Origin: an uncultured Cardiobacterium sp.
GTDB lineage: Bacteria; Pseudomonadota; Gammaproteobacteria; Cardiobacteriales; Cardiobacteriaceae
Assembly: GCF_938028825.1 (NCBI RefSeq)
Contig: NZ_CALIZP010000009.1
Coordinates: 1 to 51,296, forward strand
DNA length: 51,296 bases
Direction: 5' to 3'
In this document: piece by piece, positions 1 to 10,424 of the stretch
Layout of the letters: every line of letters starts with the position of its first letter
Numbering within the stretch: the stretch's first letter is position 1
Position numbers and translations under genes: made by a program
Notes under the pieces: model-generated
Databases searched by the model: none
What the model was told of the DNA's origin: nothing
The model's input: the letters and a program-made list of their open reading frames with translations, nothing else

Positions 1-62
1 CTGATTGCTGATTGCTGATTGCTGATTGCTGATTGCTGATTGCTGATTGCTGATTGCTGATT
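1..62. repeat. Heptanucleotide tandem repeat (CTGATTG)n
   Basis: Eight perfect copies of CTGATTG plus six bases of a ninth lie against the left edge of the window, so the true copy number is unknown. The tract lies inside the reading frame of the minus-strand methylase, where it encodes the heptapeptide SAISNQQ over and over. Because 7 is not a multiple of 3, every gain or loss of one unit shifts the downstream frame. Confidence 0.95.
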
Positions 63-1704
63 TAGAACAAGAACAACTATTCAAATTATCAACAGTATAT
101 TTAATAGAGTTTATCCAGCATATAGCTTTATTAATAAGTACATTAGATTCGGGAAAATCCCAGGTCATAGGAATAGCCTGTCGTTTGAATGTCTGCATTA
201 CCTGTTCACCTGAAGGTTTCCAAGTCGCTGTAGTGCTATTGAAATCTGCCAGTCTATCTACCGCAAACGCCAAATACACCGCCACTGCTTCGGCAAAAGC
301 TGTGGCGCCTGTGCCGCCTTGCGCCAGACCGATGCCGTCGTCCGTCATCCCGGCAGCGCGGGCGTCGGCGCTGATGCGCTCTTTGGCTTCCTGCACCAAA
401 TCGGAAAAGGTGGACAACGCGGTCAGTTGGCGGGCGGTAAAGAGTTCCGACCATTGCGTGATGCCGTAGCCGCGTCCCGATACCAAATCCTTGCAATCCT
501 GATTCATAGCCATATCCGGCTGCCAGCCCGGTTGGGCGCTGTGGGCAATGGCTTCCATTTCGGCAGTTGGTGACAGATAAACACGGCCATTTTTCCCTTC
601 GGCGACGATCGCCATCAGGCGTTGCCCGACGCGTTTTTGCTTGAACTCTTCGCGGATATGCGCCTGATTGAGCGGGCTGCCTGAGAGTAGGCAGGTGAAA
701 TTGGCGCCGCGCGCCGCTTTGGTACCGTTTTTTGCCGCTGCCGGCGGTTTACCCATCTTGACGGTGAAGCGGTAGTCATCGCCGCTAATCACCGGCTGGA
801 CATACACTTCTTTGTCTTTTTTGCTCGACAGGATGAAGCTGGACACCAGCGGCACCTGGCAATGGGAAAAGGCGGGGTTGGCGCTTTTTACGGTGCGCGC
901 CCACAGCCAGGCGATGACGGTGAGTTTTTGGCCGAGCAGGGGTTTGAGGTCGGGACGCGTGGCGCACATCTCGGCGGTGATGGTGATTGTCGGGTAGAGG
1001 TGGCCGATGCGCTTTACCGCTTCGTCGCGCATCCAGTGGCCGTAGCGGCGCACGGTTTCGGCGAGGCCGCTGGCGCCCGGCCAGTCTTGTGTGGTGCCGC
1101 ATGGTGTTTCGCCGACGGGTAGTGGGCCGATGGGGGCAATGCCGGCAAAACGCGGCGGGATGTCGAGCATGGCTTTGTTGATCATCACCGCCACGGGGTT
1201 GAGGTCGCTGGCGTAAGCGGCAAGGCCGAGGCGCTGCGCTTCCAGTGGCAGGGCACCGCCACCGGCGAAGGGATCATGGAAGGCGGGCAGGACTTCCGGA
1301 TTAAAGAGGGTGGCGGCCTGCGGGTGTTTTTTGTTGAGCTCGCAGGTTTCGCGCCAGCTCGCCCAAATGGCGTCGTTGGCGCGCTTGAGGACGTCGGGGT
1401 TGTTGCTGTTTTCCCATTTCACCAGCTCGCGGATGATATCGAACAACTGCTCGCGACGGATTTCAGCGGCTTTTTTGTTGACGCCGCGCCGAAAGCCCTT
1501 GCCGACCTCATAGCCGGGATCGTTCACCATCTGCGCGAAGATCACGGCGCGGGCGGCGGCGAGCGGCCGTCGTGCCCACCACAGATGGATGCCGCGCGGA
1601 TGTGCGCCAATGCCGGGCATCTTTTCGTATGCACTGGCCTTGTTGATGTCATCCAGCGGCAGGGCGACTTCGATCAGTTTTTTCGGGATGTGGATGGGGT
1701 GCAT
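1..1704 (-). CDS. DUF1156-type DNA adenine methylase, 3' end outside window
   Basis: Predicted DNA methyltransferase of the DUF1156 family, which is typically found in phage-defence islands. 568 codons are visible from ATG at 1704 and no stop occurs in this frame down to position 1. The N-terminus (MHPIHIPKKLIEVALPL, then HLWWARRPLAAAR near residue 40) is the DUF1156 signature. DPFAGGG at about residues 144-150 followed by ASDLNPVAV is the S-adenosylmethionine-binding motif I region. The catalytic DPPY-type motif expected further on is not in the window. The frame ends in SAISNQQ heptapeptides encoded by the 7-bp repeat, which falls in the stretch between motif I and the expected catalytic motif. 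The partner helicase lies upstream on the same strand, with higBA between them. Family assignment is by recognition of conserved segments; whether the gene is intact beyond the repeat cannot be seen. Confidence 0.85.
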   Translation of the reverse strand, partial: MHPIHIPKKLIEVALPLDDINKASAYEKMPGIGAHPRGIHLWWARRPLAAARAVIFAQMVNDPGYEVGKGFRRGVNKKAAEIRREQLFDIIRELVKWENSNNPDVLKRANDAIWASWRETCELNKKHPQAATLFNPEVLPAFHDPFAGGGALPLEAQRLGLAAYASDLNPVAVMINKAMLDIPPRFAGIAPIGPLPVGETPCGTTQDWPGASGLAETVRRYGHWMRDEAVKRIGHLYPTITITAEMCATRPDLKPLLGQKLTVIAWLWARTVKSANPAFSHCQVPLVSSFILSSKKDKEVYVQPVISGDDYRFTVKMGKPPAAAKNGTKAARGANFTCLLSGSPLNQAHIREEFKQKRVGQRLMAIVAEGKNGRVYLSPTAEMEAIAHSAQPGWQPDMAMNQDCKDLVSGRGYGITQWSELFTARQLTALSTFSDLVQEAKERISADARAAGMTDDGIGLAQGGTGATAFAEAVAVYLAFAVDRLADFNSTTATWKPSGEQVMQTFKRQAIPMTWDFPESNVLINKAICWINSIKYTVDNLNSCSCSKSAISNQQSAISNQQSAISNQ

Positions 1705-1818
1705 GGTGCGGATCCTGGTGGGCGGGCGGCTATTGTAGCCCTGTGCACGGGTGGGGCAATGATGGCATTGGGGCGAGAGCACGACAGATGGACATATGCC
1801 GGTGGACAGCCGTTTTTC

Positions 1819-1824
1819 TATAAT
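1819..1824 (+). promoter_or_regulatory. Candidate -10 box of higBA
   Basis: A perfect TATAAT lies 31 bp before the higB start, in the gap between the divergent methylase and higB. No good -35 is visible at 16-18 bp. Downstream, ATAAAC and GTTTTAT (about 1834-1854) form an imperfect inverted repeat that could be the HigA operator; this is inference only. Confidence 0.4.
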
Positions 1825-1854
1825 GCCAACCGTGACATAAACCAAGCGTTTTAT

Positions 1855-2127
1855 ATGGATTTTATCTGTAAAGATACTGCTGCTTTATTCGAGGGCAAGC
1901 GGGTCAAGCGGTTTGAAGCCTTTGCCCGTATCGCGCAGCGGAAACTGAATGCCCTGGCACAAGCGACATGCCTTGATGATTTGCGCGCACCACCGGGCAA
2001 TATGCTGGAAGCGCTCTCCGGTGACCGGGTCGGGCAATACAGCATCCGTATCAACCGCCAGTACAGAATCTGCTTCAAGTGGGCAAACGGTGCCGCTTGT
2101 GCAGTAGAAATTGTTGACTACCACTGA
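1855..2127 (+). CDS. higB: HigB-like type II toxin (RelE-fold mRNA interferase)
   Basis: Toxin of a type II toxin-antitoxin pair. HigB proteins bind the ribosome and cleave mRNA in the A site. The 90-residue product shows the family pattern: FEGKRVKRF near residue 14, LRAPPGNMLEALSGDR near 44-59, then QYSIRINRQYRICF and the C-terminal VEIVDYH. Length fits HigB of about 90 aa. The frame is open far upstream, but homology begins at ATG 1855, just after the -10 box, so that start was chosen. It is followed after 9 bp by higA in the usual toxin-first order. It lies on the strand opposite to both flanking defence-type genes, which suggests the pair was inserted between them or serves as an addiction module for the island. 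Confidence 0.88.
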   Translation: MDFICKDTAALFEGKRVKRFEAFARIAQRKLNALAQATCLDDLRAPPGNMLEALSGDRVGQYSIRINRQYRICFKWANGAACAVEIVDYH

Positions 2128-2136
2128 GGCCATCAC

Positions 2137-2454
2137 ATGACGATTTTTCATGCAGAAAACGGTATGCGCCCCATTCATCCGGGTGAGCATTTGCGCGAAG
2201 ATTTCCTGATTCCGCTCGGTATGAATGCGGCGACGCTGGCTGCCGCCCTGCATCTGCCCGCGCCTTTTATCAACGATATTGTGCGGGAACGGCGCGCCGT
2301 TACGCCGGAAGCCGCCCTGCGGCTGGGCAAATATTTCCGCACCAGTCCGCAATATTGGCTGAACTGGCAAAACGCCTACGATTTGCGCCTGGCGCAGGTG
2401 AAGGAGGCGGATGCCCTGGCTGCCATTGTCCCCTGTCCCGCCATTCCCGCCTGA
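2137..2454 (+). CDS. higA: HigA-like antitoxin (XRE-family HTH)
   Basis: Antitoxin and probable autorepressor partner of the toxin encoded 9 bp upstream. The 105-residue protein has the HigA signature MRPIHPGEHLREDFL, then a helix-turn-helix across roughly residues 30-60 (AATLAAALHLPAPFINDIV, then RRAVTPEAALRL) and the typical FRTSPQYWLNWQNAYDL. ATG 2137 is used; an internal ATG at 2164 (MRPIHPGEH) matches the usual family start and could be real. The gene converges on the helicase gene, whose stop lies 157 bp away, and a REP-like palindrome lies in that gap. Confidence 0.9.
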   Translation: MTIFHAENGMRPIHPGEHLREDFLIPLGMNAATLAAALHLPAPFINDIVRERRAVTPEAALRLGKYFRTSPQYWLNWQNAYDLRLAQVKEADALAAIVPCPAIPA

Positions 2455-2565
2455 ATCCGCTGCTTAAGCGCTTGTTGCCGGGGAAGAAGCAGGACGCTGC
2501 CAAGCGGCGTAGTCGCTGGATCCGGCAAACGGCATAAACACCGGGCTCACTATTAGCCTTGTTGC

Positions 2566-2584
2566 GGCGGGCTGGAGCCCGCCC
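2566..2584. repeat. REP-like palindrome
   Basis: GGCGGGCTGGAGCCCGCCC, followed by TACGG, is an inverted repeat of the family also seen at 10314, 10372, 12242 and 12581. It sits between the convergent higA and helicase genes and could act as a bidirectional mRNA end. Confidence 0.6.
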
Positions 2585-2611
2585 TACGGCAGATTATTTG
2601 GGGTTTTGGTA

Positions 2612-6151
<3,540 letters not shown>

Positions 6152-6173
6152 GGCAGGCTCCGATGTTGATGTG

Positions 6174-6198
6174 AAAAGAGACGCGGTGAGGCGTCTCT
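6174..6198 (-). terminator. Rho-independent terminator after aapJ-like gene
   Basis: On the minus strand AGAGACGC and GCGTCTCT (8 bp, 6-nt loop) are followed by TTTTC. It lies 18 bp past the stop of the amino-acid binding protein and just before the helicase start, separating the transporter gene from the island. Confidence 0.85.
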
Positions 6199-6215
6199 TC
6201 GGTGAGTGATGGGGC

Positions 6216-7229
6216 TTAACGCAGCGGCGGGGCAAACATGATGCCGCCCTGATTCCACAGGCGGTTCAGGCCGCGTTCGATGGCAAGCGGCGAGTCTTTG
6301 CCGACGTTTCTGTCATAGGCTTCGCCGTAGTTGCCGATGTTTTTCACGATGTGGTAGCAGAAATCCCGGCCAACGCCGAGTTTGTCCGCGCCGTTTGCTT
6401 CCACGCCGAGCAGGCGGCGGATGTTCGGATTGTTGCTGTTTTTCATCTCGTCAACGTTCGCCTGGGTCACACCGTATTCTTCAGCGTTCACCATGCAGTG
6501 ATGCGTCCAGGCAGCGAGGTCTTTGAAAGCGGGATCTTCCTGGCGCACCAGCGGGCCAAGCGGTTCTTTGGAGATGACTTCCGGCAGGATGTCGTGCGCA
6601 TCGGGGTTGGCGAGCAGTTTGCGCTGCACGTAGAGGCCGGAGACGTCCGAGGAGTAGGCGTCGCAGCGGCCAGCGTCGTAGGCACTTTTCACTTCTTCGG
6701 ATTTTTCGAAGATGACGGGTTTGTATTCGAGGCCGTTCGCCTTGAAGTAGTCCGCCATGTTGGTTTCGGTGCTGGTGCCGGTGTTGGTGCAGATGGAGGC
6801 GCCGGAAAGCTCTTTCACGCTTTTGATGCCGAGGTCTTTGCGCACCATGAAACCCTGACCGTCGTAGTAGTTGACGCCGATGAAGTCAAACGGCATATCG
6901 ACGTCGCGCGAGGTGGTCCAGGTGGTCACGCGCGCCAGCACGTCAATTTCGCCCGATTGCAGTACGGTAAAGCGTTCTTTGGATGAGGTCGGGCGGAAGG
7001 TGACTTTTTCCGGATCGTGGAAGATGGCGGAGGCCAGCGCGCGGCAGTAATCGACATCAAGTCCGGTCCAGCGGCCTTTGTCATCGGCGACGGAGAAGCC
7101 GGCAAGCGCTTGGGTGACGCCGCAGCGCAATTCGCCACGTTTTTTGATGTCATCCAGCGTGCCCGCATGGGCGGCGCAGGTCGCGAGTGCCGCGCAGGTG
7201 ATGGCGGCGGTGAGCAGGGTGGTTTTCAT
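6216..7229 (-). CDS. aapJ: Amino-acid ABC transporter periplasmic binding protein (AapJ-like)
   Basis: Solute-binding protein for general L-amino-acid uptake, exported to the periplasm. A Sec signal peptide (MKTTLLTAAITCAALATCAA, cleavage near AHA-G) is followed by TLDDIKKRGELRCGV, the start of the mature domain in this family. GLDVDYCRALASAIF and SSKERFTVLQSGEIDVLAR are conserved ligand-binding segments. At 337 aa the length fits AapJ of about 340. ATG 7229 has AGGA 8 nt upstream; the frame is open beyond it but without a signal peptide. The permease and ATPase genes (aapQMP) that normally follow are absent: a terminator and then the helicase come next. It may therefore be an orphan that uses permeases encoded elsewhere, or it may mark a deletion at the island boundary. 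Confidence 0.9.
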   Translation of the reverse strand: MKTTLLTAAITCAALATCAAHAGTLDDIKKRGELRCGVTQALAGFSVADDKGRWTGLDVDYCRALASAIFHDPEKVTFRPTSSKERFTVLQSGEIDVLARVTTWTTSRDVDMPFDFIGVNYYDGQGFMVRKDLGIKSVKELSGASICTNTGTSTETNMADYFKANGLEYKPVIFEKSEEVKSAYDAGRCDAYSSDVSGLYVQRKLLANPDAHDILPEVISKEPLGPLVRQEDPAFKDLAAWTHHCMVNAEEYGVTQANVDEMKNSNNPNIRRLLGVEANGADKLGVGRDFCYHIVKNIGNYGEAYDRNVGKDSPLAIERGLNRLWNQGGIMFAPPLR

Positions 7230-7259
7230 GGGTGGGTCCTTGTGTGGGGATGGATGGGA

Positions 7260-7279
7260 GCCCCGCTGCCAGGCGGGGC
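7260..7279. repeat. Short GC hairpin upstream of aapJ-like gene
   Basis: GCCCCGC and GCGGGGC flank a 6-nt loop. A second one, CCCGC...GCGGG, lies at about 7302-7315. There is no T run on either strand, so neither is a clear terminator. They occupy the gap between the aapJ-like gene and the frameshifted membrane gene. Confidence 0.5.
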
Positions 7280-7341
7280 GGCGGTAGTCTATCAGGCTTT
7301 TCCCGCCGCAAGCGGGCGAGCGGATGTCCCTGATTTTTCTT

Positions 7342-7771
7342 CTACCGCCTGCGCACAAGCAGGGCGATGAGCGGCACGCCCAGGTTGAGCATGCCCTGCG
7401 CGGTGACGAGCCGGAGGATGTCTTCATGGTGCGTGGTCAGCCATGTGGTTACGCCCAGGTTCACCTGAATGCCGGCCGGGATGGCGAAGCAGGCCAGCAG
7501 GGTGGTCGGCCAGAAGAGGAGGCGTTCGGTGAGCGGTGCGCGGGTCAAAATAGGCGCGGCGGCGCAGATAGAGGAACAGGCCGTAAGTACCCCACAGCGG
7601 CAGCCACAGGCCAACCCAGGGGGTGAGGAACGGCCCGGTGGTCGCGTCGTACATCGCGGGCAGCAGCACTGCGGTGACGATAACCCAACAAGAAGCATGC
7701 GAGGGGTCGAGACAAGCGCCGCCCCAGCCGCGCGTACGCGGGTCGGCGAGGTTGAGCGGGAAACGGGGCAT
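7342..7771 (-). pseudogene. Small membrane protein gene broken by a frameshift
   Basis: ATG 7771 has a perfect AAGGAG ribosome site 7 nt upstream. The frame begins MPRFPLNLADPRTRGWGG and gives two hydrophobic segments, about residues 25-40 and 47-67 (GLWLPLWGTYGLFLYLRRR). It then loses membrane character. The same character resumes one frame over with LTERLLFWPTTLLACFAIPA and LVTAQGMLNLGVPLIALLVR, ending at 7342. The two halves join into a four-helix protein of about 142 residues if one base is gained or lost near 7545-7560. No homopolymer lies there. The family was not recognised. Either a real mutation or a sequencing error would explain it. Confidence 0.6.
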
Positions 7772-7897
7772 GGTTTCTCCTTGAAAAAAGATGTGGCGAC
7801 AGGCGGCCAGTCTCGCATGATTCACCGAAAGACGGCGGTAAAGCGTGCATAATGCCGCCACCATTGAAACCATCAATAATCATCAGGAGAAACACAC

Positions 7898-8458
7898 ATG
7901 ACCCGCACCTGCTTCACCCGCCTCCTCGCCGCGCTGTGCCTCCTCGCCGCGCTGCCCGCCCACGCCGCCATCAGCGTCGCCGACATCACCGCGCAACTGC
8001 GCCGCCAGCCCGAACCGGCCGGCACCTTCACCCAGACCCGCTACCTGCGCGGCATGAACCGCCCGCTGGTTGCCAGCGGCCACTTCGCCCTGCAACAGGG
8101 CGCGCTCTACTGGAATCTGGAAAAACCGTTTGCCAGCAGCCTGCGCATCACCGCCGAGGGCGTCAGTCAGTGGCAGGGCGACGCCTGGCAACCGGCCGGC
8201 AGCACGGCGGCGAACGAAGCGCAAAGCCGCCTCTTCCTCGCCTTCCTCCGCGCCGACGAAGCCACCCTGAACGAATATTTCAGCATCACGGCGGGCGGCG
8301 AAGCGGCGGCGTGGACGCTGCAACTGCTGCCGAAAAACGCGCTGATGCGGCAAATTTTCGAGCGCATCGACATCCGGGGCGGGGCCTATGTCGAGCAGGT
8401 CGTCCTCGAAGAGGCGCAGGGCGACAAAAGCGAACTGCGCTTTCACGTCGAACAGTAG
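7898..8458 (+). CDS. LolA-like periplasmic lipoprotein carrier family protein
   Basis: Small exported protein of the LolA/LolB fold, which shields lipoprotein acyl chains or related lipids during transit to the outer membrane. The N-terminus is a Sec signal peptide ending HAA. It is followed by ISVADITAQLRRQPEPAGTFTQTRYLRGMN, which matches the LolA-like opening where a Q-R-Y/F-L element follows a short helix; GALYWNLEKPFASSLRI is the next conserved strand pair. At 186 aa it is slightly shorter than LolA proper (about 200), so it may be a LolA-related paralogue. AGGAG lies 9 nt before ATG 7898. The next gene begins 6 bp after its stop, so the two are probably translated together. Confidence 0.75.
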   Translation: MTRTCFTRLLAALCLLAALPAHAAISVADITAQLRRQPEPAGTFTQTRYLRGMNRPLVASGHFALQQGALYWNLEKPFASSLRITAEGVSQWQGDAWQPAGSTAANEAQSRLFLAFLRADEATLNEYFSITAGGEAAAWTLQLLPKNALMRQIFERIDIRGGAYVEQVVLEEAQGDKSELRFHVEQ

Positions 8459-8464
8459 CCGCCC

Positions 8465-9088
8465 GTGAACTTCCTCGGCCACGCGCTGATTTCCCTCGCG
8501 CTGGACGACGCCCACCGGCAACAGACGCTCTACGACAACTTCGCCGGCGACTTCTACAAAGGGCCGGTGGCGGCGCTTCCCCTGCCCGCCGCCCTGCGTG
8601 CGGGCGTGGTGCTGCACCGCCGCATCGACAGCCTCGCCGACCGCGCCGACAACCCGCTCTACCCGCTGCTGGGCGGCTTCGGCCGCTGCAAGGGCATCGT
8701 CGCCGACATGTTCATCGACCACTTCCTCTGCCGCGACTTCGAGCGCCTCTTCCGGCAAGACCTGGCCGGCGTCGCGGCGGACATCCTGCGCCGCGTCGGC
8801 GCATACCGCCCGCTTTTCCCCGCCGCCTTCGCGCGCACCTTCGCCTGGCTGGAAGCGGATAACGTCCTGCCCCGCTACGGCGACCGCGCCTTCCTCGCCC
8901 GGGCCTTTGCCGGCATCGCGCAGCGGCTGCGCCGGGGCGACATCCTCACCACCGCCACCGCCGTGCTGGACGCGGATGAAGCCGCCTTCGCCGGGCGGGC
9001 GGTGCAGGCGTTTTTCCGGGTGCGGCGGGAAAGCATGGTGCCGTTCCTGCGTGGCGATGATGCCTGCCGCCTGCCACCGCCCATGTAG
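8465..9088 (+). CDS. acpH: Acyl carrier protein phosphodiesterase (DUF479 family)
   Basis: Predicted AcpH, which removes the 4'-phosphopantetheine arm from acyl carrier protein. The 207-residue protein starts MNFLGHALISLA, the family signature, and has NFAGDFYKG (about 24-32), GVVLHRRID (about 49-57) with the family histidine/aspartate residues, and GIVADMFIDHFL (about 78-89), whose D/H residues belong to the metal-site motif of this HD-like fold. Length agrees with AcpH (about 190-200 aa). The start is GTG 8465, 6 bp past the LolA-like gene, with no separate strong ribosome site; translational coupling is likely. No terminator is visible in the 56 bp before the convergent membrane gene. Confidence 0.8.
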   Translation: MNFLGHALISLALDDAHRQQTLYDNFAGDFYKGPVAALPLPAALRAGVVLHRRIDSLADRADNPLYPLLGGFGRCKGIVADMFIDHFLCRDFERLFRQDLAGVAADILRRVGAYRPLFPAAFARTFAWLEADNVLPRYGDRAFLARAFAGIAQRLRRGDILTTATAVLDADEAAFAGRAVQAFFRVRRESMVPFLRGDDACRLPPPM

Positions 9089-9144
9089 AGGCGCTGCCTG
9101 TGGCGACGTCCCGACAACAAGCGGATGATTTGGGGGATTTGCCG

Positions 9145-10176
9145 TCAATCATAAAAATCTTCTTCCCTTGCCGGCAAAAACGGGCGGGCAAAGAAAAGGC
9201 ACCAGCCGGAAAGGAATTTCAGAGACGTTACAAGCAAGAGGTATATCACCAATAATTCCCCTGCACCCTTATTCCAGTACCGGATACCCATAATCCAATT
9301 ATCGGTTGGCAAAGACGGTATTGATTTAATAGCCATGGCGCCCCCTGTCAATAAGAACAATAAGGGCAGGAACCAAAAAAATGATTTACAAAAAGCGGCA
9401 ACGCTGTTGATATAACGCGGGTCAATTAACACAAAACCCAAATAATCCAGAATGCGCGAAAGCCACAGATAATAACAGACGATAAAGAGCGGGTGCATAC
9501 AGAGCAATACCACATGAAAAAAGAGCTGGCTGTCGCCCAAAGGTGAGGCGAGAAAAGCATGATCATCGGGAAATATCCCGGCAAACACCGTATCCCTGCG
9601 GTCAATATAAAAAAGCATCTGCCACTGTTCTTTATCCCATGCCCCGGTATGTGCCCGCATCCAGTCGATAATGCCGTCCACCCAGGCGGGGCGCCATATC
9701 AAGATGCCGTCCTGCATCCAGACACCGATAACGAACAACTGGCACAACAGCAAACAGACAATCACCGCCAGCGCATATTGCTGCCGCGCCGCAGGCGGCA
9801 CATAACCATTCAGCGCCATTTCCTGCAAATACGCCGCGCGCTCCTCTTCATCGTCTATTTCTGTTTCGCTATACGCCAACATGGCATCGCGTACAGCATT
9901 CATGCCGGTAAAAGGGTAACGCGCCAGATAATTCAGCAAGGGCGGCACGGCGAGGCTGGCGGCACAGAGCAGCAGGAGGATAAAAAATTGCGCCAGCAAA
10001 TAAACCTGCGTCGATATGCCGATGACGCGCAGGGAAAATAAAATCTCGGCAAGCACGACAATGCCGAGAGAGGCCAGCATCTGATAGCCGAGATAGGTTT
10101 CCATCGTGCGGCCGGGGCCATACTTCCATGCATAAATAGTAGGCGGGTGAATCGGCGGGCGCTTGACGGGGCGCAT
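9145..10176 (-). CDS. Multi-pass inner-membrane protein, unknown function
   Basis: The family was not recognised. The 343-residue protein has hydrophobic segments at about residues 30-50 and 55-80, then about 130-150, 225-250, 270-300 and 310-330, giving roughly six membrane spans. A polar loop (SETEIDDEEERAAYLQEM) follows the second span, and a long hydrophilic loop of about 70 residues rich in W and D follows the third. The frame extends 39 codons upstream, but ATG 10176 has AGGAGAAAATC directly before it and starts a plausible cytosolic N-terminus (MRPVKRPPIHPPTIYAW). It stands alone: convergent with acpH and separated from cysI by 248 bp holding two REP-like palindromes. Probably a genuine gene of narrow distribution. 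Confidence 0.7.
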   Translation of the reverse strand: MRPVKRPPIHPPTIYAWKYGPGRTMETYLGYQMLASLGIVVLAEILFSLRVIGISTQVYLLAQFFILLLLCAASLAVPPLLNYLARYPFTGMNAVRDAMLAYSETEIDDEEERAAYLQEMALNGYVPPAARQQYALAVIVCLLLCQLFVIGVWMQDGILIWRPAWVDGIIDWMRAHTGAWDKEQWQMLFYIDRRDTVFAGIFPDDHAFLASPLGDSQLFFHVVLLCMHPLFIVCYYLWLSRILDYLGFVLIDPRYINSVAAFCKSFFWFLPLLFLLTGGAMAIKSIPSLPTDNWIMGIRYWNKGAGELLVIYLLLVTSLKFLSGWCLFFARPFLPAREEDFYD

Positions 10177-10313
10177 GATTTTCTCCTGAATGATGCGGTA
10201 GAAGGACAGGCGGCATGACGTGCCCTGCCGCCGCTTGCCACCCATCATATGGGCAAATTGCCGCACCAGGATAGCGGCGCAAGCGGATTTCAACCCGCCG
10301 CAATAATAGTAAT

Positions 10314-10331
10314 GGTGGGCTGAAGCCCACC
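10314..10331. repeat. REP-like palindrome
   Basis: GGTGGGCTGAAGCCCACC, followed by CTGCG: same family as the copies at 2566, 12242 and 12581, with compensating G-T/A-C changes that keep the stem paired. Confidence 0.65.
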
Positions 10332-10371
10332 CTGCGAACTATTTGAAGCGGCTATATAGCGGCGAAAGAAA

Positions 10372-10395
10372 CAGGGCGGGTTTCAGCCCGCCCTG
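10372..10395. repeat. REP-like palindrome, opposite orientation
   Basis: The stem is CAGGGCGGG pairing with CCCGCCCTG around a TTTCAG centre. Compared with the copy 40 bp away the asymmetric centre (TTTCAG against CTGAAG) is inverted, so the two form a head-to-head pair past the cysI stop. Such pairs commonly protect the 3' end of an mRNA. Confidence 0.65.
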
Positions 10396-10424
10396 CACCT
10401 GTGTTTTTCTCCGCCGGCTGGGTG

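Noticed and set aside
1..62. CRISPR array
   Set aside because: The repeat is a 7-bp tandem unit without spacers.
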